DNA of 64,000 nt from a bacterium (GTDB lineage Bacteria; Bacillota; Bacilli; Lactobacillales; Streptococcaceae), in assembly GCA_905221295.1 (NCBI GenBank), contig CAJNCP010000001.1, positions 62,001 to 126,000 of the forward strand. The letters are read 5' to 3'. Under the pieces are notes generated by a model. That model worked only from the letters and a program-made list of their open reading frames with translations. It did not search any database and was not told the DNA's origin. Each line of letters starts with the position of its first letter. Positions within the stretch are counted from its first letter, which is position 1. Made by a program: the position numbers and the translations under genes. Positions 20,904 to 30,512 of this stretch are shown in pieces.

Positions 20904-20932
20904 GAGGTCGGGACAAGAATCCCGCCTTTTTG
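20904..20932 (+). terminator. Terminator of the mevalonate operon
   Basis: A CGGGA / TCCCG based hairpin followed by T residues directly after fni. It may be partly leaky, since liaF begins about 130 bases further on. Confidence 0.75.
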
Positions 20933-21064
20933 TATCTCTTTGTCAATCGTATTGGATTGATGGAACTTAGCTTGTACGAGCATTTCTGTCCAACCGCTTT
21001 TTTCCATCCTCAGACCGAGGTGCCTTTTTTGAATTGTGATAAAATAGAAAGAGAGGATGCAGCT

Positions 21065-21763
21065 ATGAAAAAATTTCAAATCTTTTTATTTATTGAAGCC
21101 TGTCTATTGACGGGGGCTCTGATTTTGATGGTATCAGAGCATTTTTCGCGTTTTCTGCTGATTTTATTCCTCTTTCTTCTCCTGATACGCTATTATGCAG
21201 GCAAGGAGGGCAACAACTTTCTCCTCCTTGTGGCGACTATTCTTTTCTTTTTCATTGTCATGCTCAATCCCTTTGTGATTTTAGCTATCTTTGTAGCGGT
21301 GATCTACAGTCTCTTTCTTCTCTATCCAATGATGAATCAAGAAAGAGAGGAGACCGACTTGGCCTTTGAAGAGGTGGTGATGGTTAAAAATGAAAAGAAT
21401 CGCTGGTTTGGCAATCTCCATCATTTCTCTAGTCACCAGACCTGTCAGTTTGACGATATCAATCTCTTTCGCCTCATGGGCAAGGACACCATTCATCTAG
21501 AAAGAGTTATCCTAACCAATCATGACAATGTCATTATCCTTAGAAAGATGGTGGGAACGACTAGGATTATCGTACCTGTTGATGTGGAAATCAGCCTCAG
21601 TGTTAACTGCCTCTATGGAGATTTAACTTTCCTCCATCAACCCAAGCGAGCCCTTCGTAATGAACATTATCATCAGGAAACCAGGGACTATCTAAAGAGT
21701 AACAAGAGCGTCAAAATTTTCCTAACTACTATGGTTGGCGATGTGGAGGTGGTCAGAGGATGA
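21065..21763 (+). CDS. liaF: LiaF-like membrane protein (negative regulator of LiaSR)
   Basis: Membrane component that keeps the kinase LiaS quiet in the absence of wall stress. From the ATG at 21065 the protein has 232 residues: three or four hydrophobic segments within the first ~90 residues, then a soluble domain (about 120-232) with the beta-strand repeats typical of the LiaF C-terminal domain (IHLERVILTNHDNVIIL, GTTRIIVPVDVEISL). The frame is open to 20930, but the extra N-terminal part overlaps the fni terminator, and GAGAGGATGCAGCT before 21065 provides the ribosome binding site. The stop overlaps the liaS start by 4 bases. Confidence 0.9.
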   Translation: MKKFQIFLFIEACLLTGALILMVSEHFSRFLLILFLFLLLIRYYAGKEGNNFLLLVATILFFFIVMLNPFVILAIFVAVIYSLFLLYPMMNQEREETDLAFEEVVMVKNEKNRWFGNLHHFSSHQTCQFDDINLFRLMGKDTIHLERVILTNHDNVIILRKMVGTTRIIVPVDVEISLSVNCLYGDLTFLHQPKRALRNEHYHQETRDYLKSNKSVKIFLTTMVGDVEVVRG

Positions 21764-22755
21764 AAAAGCAATCGTACCTATTAATCGGGCTGACTTCACT
21801 CCTCTTTATTCTCTTTTTGGCTAATAGTCTGCTTGATATTCTAAATCTTGATTGGTCCTATTTGCTACAGGATATCGAGAAAACAGAGAAACTCATCTTC
21901 TTGATTTTGGTCTTTAGCCTTTCCATGACCTTCTTTTTTGTCCTTTTTTGGCGCGTGATGGAAGAAATTTCTCGCAGAAAAATGCAGGTTAATCTCAAGC
22001 GACTGCTAGCAGGAAAAGAGGTGGTTGCCTTTGCAGATCCAGACTTGGACGCCAGTTTTAAGTCCTTGTCTGGCAAGCTCAACCTCTTGACAGAAGCTGT
22101 TCAAAAGGCTGAAAATCAAAGTCTGGTCAAGGAAGAAGCAATCATCGAGAAAGAACGGAAGCGAATTGCACGTGACTTACATGATACGGTTAGTCAGGAG
22201 TTGTTTGCGGCCCATATGATTTTATCAGGTGTCAGTCAGCAGGCTTTGAAGCTGGATAGAGAAAAGATGCAGACCCAGTTGCAAAGTGTCGCAGCCATTC
22301 TAGAAACAGCCCAGAAAGATTTGAGGGTTTTGCTCTTGCATTTGCGACCAGTAGAGTTGGAGCAAAAGAGCTTGGTTGAGGGGATTCAAATCCTCTTAAA
22401 AGAACTTGAGGACAAGAGTGATCTCAAGGTTAGTCTCAAGCAGAATGTGTCTAAATTGCCCAAGAAGATTGAAGAACATGTCTTCCGTATTCTTCAGGAG
22501 TTGATCAGCAATACCCTCCGCCATGCCCAGGCATCTTGCCTAGATGTCTACCTCTATCAGACAGATGTTGAATTGCAGCTGAAGGTGGTGGACAATGGAA
22601 TTGGTTTCCAGTTGGGGAGTTTAGATGACTTGAGTTATGGACTGCGAAATATCAAGGAGCGGGTTGAAGATATGGCAGGAACAGTTCAACTATTGACAGC
22701 TCCGAAGCAAGGACTGGCGGTTGATATCCGTATTCCCCTGTTAGATAAGGAATGA
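21760..22755 (+). CDS. liaS: Sensor histidine kinase LiaS (VraS/TCS03 type)
   Basis: Intramembrane-sensing kinase of the lipid II-cycle stress response. Two membrane segments (about 5-25 and 42-65) are joined by a very short external loop, so there is no extracellular sensor domain. The HisKA_3 dimerisation domain contains the phospho-acceptor in ERKRIARDLHDTVSQELFAAH, and the ATPase domain has ELISNTLRHAQAS (N box), DNGIGFQ and YGLRNIKERVEDMAGT (G boxes). The 331-residue length is normal. It sits between liaF (4-base overlap) and liaR (13-base gap). Confidence 0.95.
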   Translation: MKKQSYLLIGLTSLLFILFLANSLLDILNLDWSYLLQDIEKTEKLIFLILVFSLSMTFFFVLFWRVMEEISRRKMQVNLKRLLAGKEVVAFADPDLDASFKSLSGKLNLLTEAVQKAENQSLVKEEAIIEKERKRIARDLHDTVSQELFAAHMILSGVSQQALKLDREKMQTQLQSVAAILETAQKDLRVLLLHLRPVELEQKSLVEGIQILLKELEDKSDLKVSLKQNVSKLPKKIEEHVFRILQELISNTLRHAQASCLDVYLYQTDVELQLKVVDNGIGFQLGSLDDLSYGLRNIKERVEDMAGTVQLLTAPKQGLAVDIRIPLLDKE

Positions 22756-22768
22756 TAAAGGAGTAGAG

Positions 22769-23401
22769 ATGAAAATTTTACTGGTAGATGACCATGAAAT
22801 GGTCCGATTGGGCTTGAAAAGCTATTTTGACCTCCAAGACGATGTAGAAGTTGTGGGCGAGGCTGCCAATGGTGCTCAAGGTATTGACTTGGCCTTGAAA
22901 CTGCGTCCAGATGTCATTGTCATGGATATTGTCATGCCTGAGATGAATGGGATTGATGCTACCTTGGCCATCCTCAAAGAATGGCCTGAAGCCAAGATTT
23001 TGATTGTCACCTCTTACTTGGACAATGAAAAAATCATGCCGGTCTTGAATGCTGGTGCCAAAGGTTATATGCTCAAGACTTCTAGTGCAGACGAACTGCT
23101 TCATGCCGTTCGTAAGGTTGCAGCGGGCGAGCTGGCTATTGAACAAGAGGTCAGCAAGAAGGTCGAATACCACCGCAATCATATGGAACTACATGAGGAC
23201 TTGACTGCGCGTGAACGAGATGTGCTCCAACTCATCGCCAAGGGCTACGAAAATCAACGTATTGCAGATGAACTTTTTATCTCTCTCAAGACGGTCAAGA
23301 CCCATGTGTCCAACATCCTAGCCAAGCTTGAGGTCAGCGATCGCACTCAGGCGGCGGTCTATGCCTTTCAGCACCATTTGGTGGGGCAAGAGGACTTTTA
23401 G
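22769..23401 (+). CDS. liaR: Response regulator LiaR (VraR type, NarL/LuxR family)
   Basis: Transcription factor activated by LiaS under envelope stress. The receiver domain (1-~120) has the acidic pair at residues 8-9, phospho-acceptor Asp in VIVMDIVMPEMNG and Lys in GYMLKTSS. The C-terminal LuxR helix-turn-helix (about 145-205) reads LTARERDVLQLIAKGYENQRIADELFISLKTVKTHV when joined. The downstream alkylation-repair gene begins immediately after the stop, so it probably belongs to the same transcript. Confidence 0.95.
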   Translation: MKILLVDDHEMVRLGLKSYFDLQDDVEVVGEAANGAQGIDLALKLRPDVIVMDIVMPEMNGIDATLAILKEWPEAKILIVTSYLDNEKIMPVLNAGAKGYMLKTSSADELLHAVRKVAAGELAIEQEVSKKVEYHRNHMELHEDLTARERDVLQLIAKGYENQRIADELFISLKTVKTHVSNILAKLEVSDRTQAAVYAFQHHLVGQEDF

Positions 23402-24058
23402 ATGAGTCTTACAGATTTACTTGAGGAGCTAGAAGCAGCAAAAGATCCTGAGAAAGCGGGCCCAATGGAAGCCTATATGCGCCATCAATTTCCCTTTCTA
23501 GGCATTGCAGGTCCTGAAAGAAATGCCCTCTATAAAAAGTATTTTCCAGAAGCGAAAAAAACAAAGATAATCGATTGGGATTTTGTGGACACTTGCTGGG
23601 AAAAGGAGCCTAGAGAATACCAATATGTAGCTGCCAACTATTTGAAAGCCCTGCAGTCTTATCTAACGAAGGATGATTTGCCTAAGCTTGAGCGTCTGGT
23701 CGTGACCAAGTCTTGGTGGGACACGGTAGATATCCTAGACCGAGTAGTAGGAAGTTTGGTAGCCGACCATCCGAAACTTGAAGAAGTGCTTTTAAAATGG
23801 AGCCTCTCAGACAATATCTGGCTGAGACGAGTCGCTATTGACCACCAGTTGTTAAGAAAAGAGAAAACGAATGTCCAACTGATGGAAAAGATTCTGCTCA
23901 ACAATCTGGATCAGACAGAATTTTTCATCAACAAAGCCATCGGCTGGGCTCTAAGAGACTACTCTAAAACCAATCCCGAATGGGTAGCACGCTTTATTGA
24001 AAAAAATAAGAAAAGAATGGCTGAACTTAGTATCAGGGAAGCGAGCAAGTACCTCTAG
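23402..24058 (+). CDS. DNA alkylation repair protein (AlkD-like HEAT-repeat glycosylase)
   Basis: Member of the AlkD/AlkC-like HEAT-repeat family, expected to excise N3- or N7-alkylated bases. All-helical, 218 residues. Typical segments are MRHQFPFLGIAGPERNALYKKYF, the tryptophan/aspartate-rich SWWDTVDILDR and the C-terminal INKAIGWALRDYSKTNPEWVARFI. The ATG follows the liaR stop with no gap, suggesting translational coupling; no functional link to LiaR is known to me. Substrate preference is inferred from the family. Confidence 0.9.
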   Translation: MSLTDLLEELEAAKDPEKAGPMEAYMRHQFPFLGIAGPERNALYKKYFPEAKKTKIIDWDFVDTCWEKEPREYQYVAANYLKALQSYLTKDDLPKLERLVVTKSWWDTVDILDRVVGSLVADHPKLEEVLLKWSLSDNIWLRRVAIDHQLLRKEKTNVQLMEKILLNNLDQTEFFINKAIGWALRDYSKTNPEWVARFIEKNKKRMAELSIREASKYL

Positions 24059-24083
24059 CACTATTGAAAAGCGCATTCATTAC

Positions 24084-24113
24084 TTGAAAAAAGTCGCTAT
24101 TATATGGTATAAT
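24084..24113 (+). promoter_or_regulatory. tig promoter
   Basis: TTGAAA, 18 bases, TATAAT, about 35 bases before the tig start. Confidence 0.75.
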
Positions 24114-24148
24114 GGACTGTATTAAAAATTTTAAGGAGAAATGACAGA

Positions 24149-25432
24149 ATGTCTGTATCATTTGAAAACAAAGAAACAAACCGTGGTGTCTTGACTTTCA
24201 CTATCTCTCAAGACCAAATCAAACCAGAATTGGACCGTGTATTTAACTCAGTAAAGAAAACTCTTAACGTTCCTGGTTTCCGTAAAGGTCACCTTCCACG
24301 CCCTATCTTCGACCAAAAATTTGGTGAAGAAGCTCTTTATCAAGATGCAATGAACGCACTTTTGCCAAACGCTTATGAAGCTGCAGTAAAAGAAGCTGGT
24401 CTTGATGTGGTTGCGCAACCAAAAATTGACGTAACTTCAATGGAAAAAGGTCAAGACTGGGTTATCACAGCTGAAGTCGTGACAAAACCTGAAGTAAAAT
24501 TGGGTGGCTACAAAAACCTTGAAGTATCAGTGGATGTAGAAAAAGAAGTGACAGATGCTGACATTGAAGAGCGTATCGAACGCGAACGCAACAACTTGGC
24601 TGAATTGGTTATCAAAGAAGGCGCTGCTGAAAATGGCGACACTGTTGTGATTGACTTCGTTGGTTCTATCGACGGTGTTGAATTTGACGGTGGGAAAGGT
24701 GAAAACTTCTCACTTGGACTTGGATCAGGTCAATTTATCCCTGGTTTTGAAGACCAATTGGTTGGGCACTCAGCTGGTGAAACTGTTGACGTTGTCGTAA
24801 CATTCCCAGAAGACTACCAAGCAGAAGACCTTGCAGGTAAAGAAGCTAAATTCGTAACAACTATTCACGAAGTAAAAGCTAAAGAAGTTCCAGCTCTTGA
24901 TGATGAACTTGCAAAAGATATCGACGAAGAAGTGGAAACTCTTGACGAATTGAAAGAAAAATACCGCAAAGAATTGACTGCTGCGAAAGAAGAAGCATAC
25001 AAAGATGCCGTTGAAGGTGCAGCAATCGATAAAGCTGTAGAAAACGCTGAAATCGTAGAACTTCCAGAAGAAATGATCCACGAAGAAGTTCACCGTTCAG
25101 TAAATGAATTCCTTGGAAACTTGCAACGCCAAGGGATCAACCCTGACATGTACTTCCAAATCACAGGAACTACTCAAGAAGACCTTCACAAACAATACGA
25201 AGCAGAAGCTGAGTCACGTACGAAGACTAACCTTGTTATAGAAGCAGTTGCCAAAGCTGAAGGATTTGACGCTTCAGAAGAAGAAATCCAAAAAGAAATC
25301 GAGCAATTGGCAGCAGACTACAACATGGAAGTTGCACAAGTACAAAATTTGCTTTCAGCTGACATGTTGAAACACGATATCACTATCAAAAAAGCTGTTG
25401 AATTGATCACAAGCACTGCAACAGTAAAATAA
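24149..25432 (+). CDS. tig: Trigger factor (ribosome-bound chaperone, peptidyl-prolyl isomerase)
   Basis: Binds near the ribosome exit tunnel and shields nascent chains. Three domains are visible: the N-terminal ribosome-binding domain with the signature [16 protein letters not shown] (about residues 43-58), the FKBP-type isomerase domain (about 150-245; [31 protein letters not shown]) and the long helical C-terminal chaperone arms. The 427-residue length is normal. Codon use is strongly biased as in highly expressed genes. It is a single-gene unit ended by a convergent terminator. Confidence 0.98.
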   Translation: MSVSFENKETNRGVLTFTISQDQIKPELDRVFNSVKKTLNVPGFRKGHLPRPIFDQKFGEEALYQDAMNALLPNAYEAAVKEAGLDVVAQPKIDVTSMEKGQDWVITAEVVTKPEVKLGGYKNLEVSVDVEKEVTDADIEERIERERNNLAELVIKEGAAENGDTVVIDFVGSIDGVEFDGGKGENFSLGLGSGQFIPGFEDQLVGHSAGETVDVVVTFPEDYQAEDLAGKEAKFVTTIHEVKAKEVPALDDELAKDIDEEVETLDELKEKYRKELTAAKEEAYKDAVEGAAIDKAVENAEIVELPEEMIHEEVHRSVNEFLGNLQRQGINPDMYFQITGTTQEDLHKQYEAEAESRTKTNLVIEAVAKAEGFDASEEEIQKEIEQLAADYNMEVAQVQNLLSADMLKHDITIKKAVELITSTATVK

Positions 25433-25442
25433 TCTTAAAAGA

Positions 25443-25473
25443 GAAAAAGCCCACCTGACTAGGTGGGCTTTCT
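25443..25473. terminator. Bidirectional terminator between tig and recD2
   Basis: AGCCCACCT / AGGTGGGCT stem with a four-base loop, A-rich on the left and T-rich on the right, between convergent genes. Confidence 0.88.
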
Positions 25474-25478
25474 GTTGA

Positions 25479-27848
25479 CTATTTGCCAAAAATCTCTTTG
25501 AGATCTGTATCTGTAATCCCAATCATGGCTGGGATGCTAGACCAGTTTTCCTCGGTGAGGATGTAGGATTGTTCAGAGTCACTTGGTGTGGCAGTTTCAG
25601 AGAAGGCTTGTTTGCTTTCTTCAATATTAGTTTCAATTAAATCACTGAAACGCTCAATCAGATAGGTCTTGCGAGCGGTTCCAATATGTTTGACTGCATA
25701 GTCAAAGGCCTGTAATTCACCAAGAAGGATGAGCTTGCTCTTGGCCCGTGTGATAGCTGTGTAGATGAGATTTCGCTCCAGCATGCGCTTGCTAGCACTG
25801 GTGATGGGCAGGATGACAACAGGAAACTCACTTCCCTGAGACTTATGGATGCTCATGGCATAGGATAGTCGAATCTTGTACCATTCGTTGCGTGGATAGA
25901 TGACCTCATTGCCGTCAAAATCAATGACAACCTCGTCTTGTTTGGACTCGGTGTATTTACCAGGAATCAGGTCTGTGATGTAGCCTAGGTCTCCGTTAAA
26001 GACATTTACTTCGGCGTCGTTGACTAGGTGAATGACCTTGTCTCCTGTTCGATAGTGACACTGAGTTGCTTCAAAGCTAACTTGCCCCTTTTGCTGAGGA
26101 TTGAGCAGGTCTTGCATGAGTTGGTTGATGGCATCAATGCCAGCAGTTCCTCGATACATAGGCGCTAACACCTGAATATCACGAGCCGGAATGCCACTTC
26201 TGAGGGCAGCACCGAGGATCTTCTCAATGGTTGCAGGGATATGGCCACTAGCGATTTCAAAGTAGGAGCGGTCTGCCTTTTTCTGGGTAAAGTCAGCTGG
26301 CAAGATGCCTTGTCGAATCTGACTAGCCAAGGTAACGATAGTTGATTCTTCACTCTGACGATAAATCCGTTCCAAGCGCGTCTGCGGAATCAGGGGTATC
26401 TGGAGCAGGTCAGCAAGGACTTGTCCGGGACTAACAGAAGGTAGCTGGTCGCTATCACCTACGATGAGAATTTTACTGTTAGAAGATATGTTGGAGAAAA
26501 GTTGGTTGGCTAGCCAAGTGTCCACCATAGAAAACTCATCCACGATGATGAAGTCGGCATCCAGATAATCTTCCAGATGACTGGTATCATCGTCTCCCGT
26601 CATCCCCAAATGACGGTGTATAGTAGCGCTAGGCAAACCTGTCAATTCATTCATGCGCCGAGCGGCTCGACCAGTTGGAGCAGCAAGAAGGATCGGTAGA
26701 TTGCTTTTCTTCTTGAGATCAAGCCCTTCTAAGAGGGCATAAACAGCGATAATCCCATTGATAACAGTCGTCTTACCAGTACCAGGTCCACCTGTCAGGA
26801 TAAAGACCTTGTTCTGGATAGCATCACAGATTGCCTGTTTTTGCATGTCATCGTATTGGATAGCTAATTCTTGCTCGACAGTAGCGATATGCTTGTGAAT
26901 GGTTTCTAGATCCTGACTTTTCTGCTTTCCTTTTTCGAGGATACGAACCAAGTGACTGCGAATGCCTTCTTCGGCGAAAAAGAGGCTGTTATCAAAGATT
27001 TTGGTATCAATCTGCTGAACCTTGTCTTCTTCGATTAGATGAGCTAATTCCTGAGCTACTTGGCTGGGATCGAGCTCCACGGGACGAGAAGACTCGAGGA
27101 GAGTCAGAGTTTGTTCCAGCAAATCTCGGGCTTCCATATAGGTATCGCCCGTATCCATACATCCCTGAAAAAGACTGTGGACAAGGCCAGCACGGAAGCG
27201 TTCAGGAGCTTGACTTTCGATGCCTAGTTCGGCAGCCAATTGGTCAGCAATGGTAAAACCCAATCCCTTAATATCTTCAACCAGTTGGTAGGGATAGTTT
27301 TCGACAATATCTAGCGTTTCTTCCTTGTAAAAGTCTTGAATCTGAAAGGCCAGTTTATTGGGAATGCCGTAGTTGGCAAGTTTAGCCAAGACCATTTCTG
27401 TCCCATAGTTGAGACGGAGGGTGGAAACAAAAGCCTCACGATTTTTGGCAGAGAGTCCTGAGATGCCTTCTAGCTTTTCAGGATGTTCCAGAATTTCGTC
27501 AATGGTATTTTCACCATAGCTATCAACGATTTTTTGGGCTGTTTTGAGACCAATTCCCTTGAAATGACTGCTAGAAAAGTATTTGACTAGTCCTTTTCTA
27601 GTTGGTTTTGCGCGTTCATAACGGCTGATCTGAAGCTGTTCCCCATACTTGGAATGCTGAACGATTTGCCCCCAAAAAGTGTAGTCTTCCCCTTCAATCA
27701 CGTCCGCCATGGTTCCTGTAACGATGATTTCAAAATCGTCAAAGTCCTCTGCGTCCGTATCTTCAATATCTAGGAGGAGAATGCGATAAAAATTACTGGG
27801 ATTTTCAAAAATAATCCGTTCAATGGTGCCTGAAAAATAAACTTCCAT
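25479..27848 (-). CDS. recD2: RecD2 helicase (5'-3' SF1B DNA helicase, RecBC-independent)
   Basis: ATP-dependent helicase acting in replication-fork and repair processes in bacteria lacking RecBCD. The 789-residue protein has an N-terminal OB-like domain and tandem helix-hairpin-helix segments (about residues 90-200), then helicase domain 1 with Walker A LTGGPGTGKTTVING (about 352-366), motif II IIVDEFSM, motif III VGDSDQLPSV, and helicase domain 2 with the late SYAMSIHKSQGSEF and YTAITRAK motifs. The extended N-terminus distinguishes RecD2 from RecBCD-type RecD. It is separated from lepB by a terminator and has its own promoter region at 27849-27935. Confidence 0.95.
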   Translation of the reverse strand: MEVYFSGTIERIIFENPSNFYRILLLDIEDTDAEDFDDFEIIVTGTMADVIEGEDYTFWGQIVQHSKYGEQLQISRYERAKPTRKGLVKYFSSSHFKGIGLKTAQKIVDSYGENTIDEILEHPEKLEGISGLSAKNREAFVSTLRLNYGTEMVLAKLANYGIPNKLAFQIQDFYKEETLDIVENYPYQLVEDIKGLGFTIADQLAAELGIESQAPERFRAGLVHSLFQGCMDTGDTYMEARDLLEQTLTLLESSRPVELDPSQVAQELAHLIEEDKVQQIDTKIFDNSLFFAEEGIRSHLVRILEKGKQKSQDLETIHKHIATVEQELAIQYDDMQKQAICDAIQNKVFILTGGPGTGKTTVINGIIAVYALLEGLDLKKKSNLPILLAAPTGRAARRMNELTGLPSATIHRHLGMTGDDDTSHLEDYLDADFIIVDEFSMVDTWLANQLFSNISSNSKILIVGDSDQLPSVSPGQVLADLLQIPLIPQTRLERIYRQSEESTIVTLASQIRQGILPADFTQKKADRSYFEIASGHIPATIEKILGAALRSGIPARDIQVLAPMYRGTAGIDAINQLMQDLLNPQQKGQVSFEATQCHYRTGDKVIHLVNDAEVNVFNGDLGYITDLIPGKYTESKQDEVVIDFDGNEVIYPRNEWYKIRLSYAMSIHKSQGSEFPVVILPITSASKRMLERNLIYTAITRAKSKLILLGELQAFDYAVKHIGTARKTYLIERFSDLIETNIEESKQAFSETATPSDSEQSYILTEENWSSIPAMIGITDTDLKEIFGK

Positions 27849-27937
27849 ATGTTTCCTTTACATGAGTTCGTGAAAGTTGTACCCTTAGCTTCTTTCAACA
27901 AGCTAGGAGACTAAAAGGTCTTCTTCTCGTAATAGAA

Positions 27938-27973
27938 AAAGAGGCTGAGACTTAGCATTCTCGGCCTCTTCCT
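27938..27973 (-). terminator. Terminator of the rnhC-lepB operon
   Basis: On the minus strand a stem of GAGGCCGAGA with TCTCAGCCTC followed by a T run, just past the lepB stop. Confidence 0.85.
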
Positions 27974-27977
27974 TATC

Positions 27978-28592
27978 TTAAAAAGTTCCGATACGGTTAA
28001 GTGGCCAGAAACGGAATTTTGCTTCGCCCTTGATATCGCTGGCCTTGAAGGTACCGACATGGCGGCTGTCGCTAGAGACTAGACGATCGTCACCAAGGAG
28101 AAGGTACTCACCTTGAGGGACAGTAAAGCTAAAGCTGGTGTTGGAATTGACATCGACCGTAAAGGCTTGTGCTTTTTGAGCAAGTTCTCTAAAGTAAACT
28201 CCCTTATTGCCTTCAAATCCTTTTCCAGTATAGGTGTTTTGCAACTTTTCTGTTTTGAACAAGTTGAGGTATTCAGCTAGGTAGGGTTCATCCGTTTCTT
28301 TATCGTTGATAAAGAGTTTGTCATTTTCATAGCGGATGGTATCTCCAGGCATACCGATAACCCTTTTGACAATGTCTTTATTTCCTTCTTCCTCATGCGC
28401 AACCACAATGTCGAAGCGGTCAATTGGGAGATGTTTAACAACGAAGAGAACTTCTCCGTCGGCTAGGGTAGGGTCCATAGAGTGTCCTTCTACACGGACA
28501 TTGCTCCAAAGAAAGATACGGCTAAGACCGACCAGTGCGATAATGAGGAAGAAAACTCCCCATTCTTTTATAAATGATTTTAAATAGTTCAT
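27978..28592 (-). CDS. lepB: Signal peptidase I
   Basis: Membrane-bound serine protease that removes signal peptides from secreted proteins. A single N-terminal membrane segment (about 8-27) is followed by the catalytic Ser in GHSMDPTL (box B, around Ser38) and the catalytic Lys in DIVKRVIGMPGD (box D, around Lys76), then boxes C and E with LLGDDRLVSSDSRHVG. The 204-residue length suits a Gram-positive single-span enzyme. It is 3 bases downstream of rnhC on the same strand, as in pneumococcus. Confidence 0.97.
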   Translation of the reverse strand: MNYLKSFIKEWGVFFLIIALVGLSRIFLWSNVRVEGHSMDPTLADGEVLFVVKHLPIDRFDIVVAHEEEGNKDIVKRVIGMPGDTIRYENDKLFINDKETDEPYLAEYLNLFKTEKLQNTYTGKGFEGNKGVYFRELAQKAQAFTVDVNSNTSFSFTVPQGEYLLLGDDRLVSSDSRHVGTFKASDIKGEAKFRFWPLNRIGTF

Positions 28593-28595
28593 GGT

Positions 28596-29477
28596 TTACC
28601 TCTGTAGAAGTTTTTTTGCTTTTTCAGTGTTTTTAAAATGCAGTTTGGCACAGAAATGAAGTCCCTTCATACCATAGGCTTGCAGGATTTTGCTTGCAAC
28701 CTTATCAGATGCAGTTCCAGCGCCGCTTGGCAGTTGGTAGCCTAGTTCTCGTCCAAGATTTTCCAAGTTTTCGAGGAAGAGATCCCGCGCGATAATAGAG
28801 CTAACTGCAACAGCTAGGTATTTGCCCTCAGCTTTTTCTTCCAAAGTGATCTTGTTTGGAAAATGGTTGGCTTCTCGCGCCAAGTACTTGTCATAGTTTT
28901 TAGGACTTGTAAAAGCGTCAATCACGATTTTTTCTGGCTGGACTCCTTTTTGAAGCAGGAGAAAGATAGCCTGATTGTGAAGGGCAACCTTTACAGAAAC
29001 AGCATTGTAACGCTCTCCGATAACTTCGTTGTACTTGCTCGGTGAAAGGAGGAGCGCTTGGTGCTGGATTTTTTCCTTAAGGATAGGGGCAATCTGACGA
29101 ATCTTTTGGTCTGTCAGAGTCTTAGAATCTCCCACGCCGAGTTTTCGCAAGAAGTCGTGCTGGTCAGGTGTCACGAAGGAAGCCACAACAGCCAGCCCAC
29201 CAAAGTAGGAACCATTTCCCACCTCATCGGTACCGATCATAGGAAAATCTTGTCCACTGTTTTCTTGTCGAACCTGATAGCCAAAGAAATTGGCGTAGTG
29301 CTCAGCAGCTTCGCCTTGCAGGAGGACTTTTCCAGAAGTATAGATGGAAACCGTTGCCTGAGGCAGTCGCAAAAAATAGCGGATATAGGGATTTTTACTA
29401 GGACTGAGAGCCTTCTGATACTGACTTAAAAAGCTCTGAATTTCCTGTTCACTTGGTGTGAGTGTGATACTTGCCAT
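28596..29477 (-). CDS. rnhC: Ribonuclease HIII
   Basis: Degrades RNA in RNA-DNA hybrids. An N-terminal TBP-like substrate-binding domain (about residues 1-85) precedes the RNase H fold with the acidic residues of [16 protein letters not shown] (Asp/Glu pair around 96-97) and later conserved acidic positions in [11 protein letters not shown]. The 293-residue length and the N-terminal domain distinguish it from RNase HII. It is transcribed with lepB and divergently from zapA, an order conserved in streptococci. Confidence 0.96.
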   Translation of the reverse strand: MASITLTPSEQEIQSFLSQYQKALSPSKNPYIRYFLRLPQATVSIYTSGKVLLQGEAAEHYANFFGYQVRQENSGQDFPMIGTDEVGNGSYFGGLAVVASFVTPDQHDFLRKLGVGDSKTLTDQKIRQIAPILKEKIQHQALLLSPSKYNEVIGERYNAVSVKVALHNQAIFLLLQKGVQPEKIVIDAFTSPKNYDKYLAREANHFPNKITLEEKAEGKYLAVAVSSIIARDLFLENLENLGRELGYQLPSGAGTASDKVASKILQAYGMKGLHFCAKLHFKNTEKAKKLLQR

Positions 29478-29517
29478 AGTCTCTATTGTACCACAAAAGC
29501 GGGAGAATTGGTAAAAA

Positions 29518-29546
29518 CTGACAAAGTTAGCGAAATTTGGTATAAT
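29518..29546 (+). promoter_or_regulatory. zapA promoter
   Basis: CTGACA, exactly 17 bases, TATAAT, about 18 bases upstream of the zapA start; a near-consensus vegetative promoter. Confidence 0.85.
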
Positions 29547-29563
29547 ATCGTGAGGTGAATTTT

Positions 29564-29866
29564 ATGGCAAATCTAAATCGATATAAGTTTACATTCGGGA
29601 AAAAGACATTAACCTTGACAACCGAGCATGACAACCTCTTTATGGAGGAAATTGCCAAGGTTGCGACTGAAAAATACCAAGCAATTAAAGAACAAATGCC
29701 TGGGGCGGATGATGAAACCATTGCGCTTCTTTTGGCGGTCAATTGTCTGTCTACACAACTCAATCGTGAGATTGAATTTGATGACAAGGAGCAAGAGTTG
29801 TTAGAACTCCGCCACAAGTTAATTGCTGTCAAACAAGAACAGAGCAAGATTGAGGACTCCCTATGA
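29564..29866 (+). CDS. zapA: Cell division protein ZapA
   Basis: Small protein that promotes FtsZ bundling at the division ring. About 100 residues: an N-terminal beta-rich head (NRYKFTFGKKTLTLTTEHDNLFMEEIAKVA) and a long C-terminal coiled coil (FDDKEQELLELRHKLIAVKQEQ). The GTG at 29555 in frame is rejected because GAGGTG at 29552-29557 is the ribosome binding site of the ATG at 29564. The stop overlaps the cvpA start by 4 bases. Confidence 0.9.
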   Translation: MANLNRYKFTFGKKTLTLTTEHDNLFMEEIAKVATEKYQAIKEQMPGADDETIALLLAVNCLSTQLNREIEFDDKEQELLELRHKLIAVKQEQSKIEDSL

Positions 29867-30411
29867 TTTCAATCCTACTCTTATTGATTCTGGCTTGGGG
29901 CTTTTACATCGGCTACCGTAGAGGTTTGGTGCTGCAAGTTTATTATTTCCTCGTGGCAGTAATTTCAGCCTTTGTTGCGGGACAGTTTTATAAATCACTG
30001 GGGGACCACTTCCACTTGCTTGTCCCTTATGCCAATCCTCAGGAAGGACAGGGTACCTTTTTCTTCCCTTCAGCCCAGCTGTTTCATCTAGACAAGGTCT
30101 TTTATGCGGGTCTGGCCTACCTCCTAGTTTTCGGAATTTGTTACAGTATCGGACGTTTTATCGGTTTGTTTCTTCATTTGATTCCAGTTAAAACACTAGG
30201 TAGTAAGTGGTTCCGGGTTAGTGCGGGGACTTTGTCTCTATTGGTAACCTTATTTGTCTTGCAAATGGCTTTGACCATTCTTGCAACTGTACCTATGGCA
30301 GCCGTTCAAAATTCACTTGAAAAAAGTATCGTAGCTAAACACATCATCCAAAGTATCCCCTTTACGACAAACTTTATCAAACAACTCTGGGTGACAAATT
30401 TAATCGGATAA
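29863..30411 (+). CDS. cvpA: CvpA family membrane protein
   Basis: A 182-residue polytopic membrane protein with four hydrophobic segments (about 1-20, 25-45, 80-105, 120-150) in the order typical of the CvpA/colicin V production family; the start ISILLLLILAWGFYIGYRRGLV is characteristic. The molecular function of streptococcal CvpA is not well defined. It overlaps zapA by 4 bases and is followed after ~100 bases by mutS2, the usual Firmicutes order. Confidence 0.88.
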   Translation: MISILLLLILAWGFYIGYRRGLVLQVYYFLVAVISAFVAGQFYKSLGDHFHLLVPYANPQEGQGTFFFPSAQLFHLDKVFYAGLAYLLVFGICYSIGRFIGLFLHLIPVKTLGSKWFRVSAGTLSLLVTLFVLQMALTILATVPMAAVQNSLEKSIVAKHIIQSIPFTTNFIKQLWVTNLIG

Positions 30412-30512
30412 AAAGGGCGGGATTTTTCCTAGCCCTTTGTTTACAGATTGGAGGAATAGGTCAAAAACCTCTAATGACTATAATCTTGTAAACAAATACA
30501 CAAGGAAAAAAT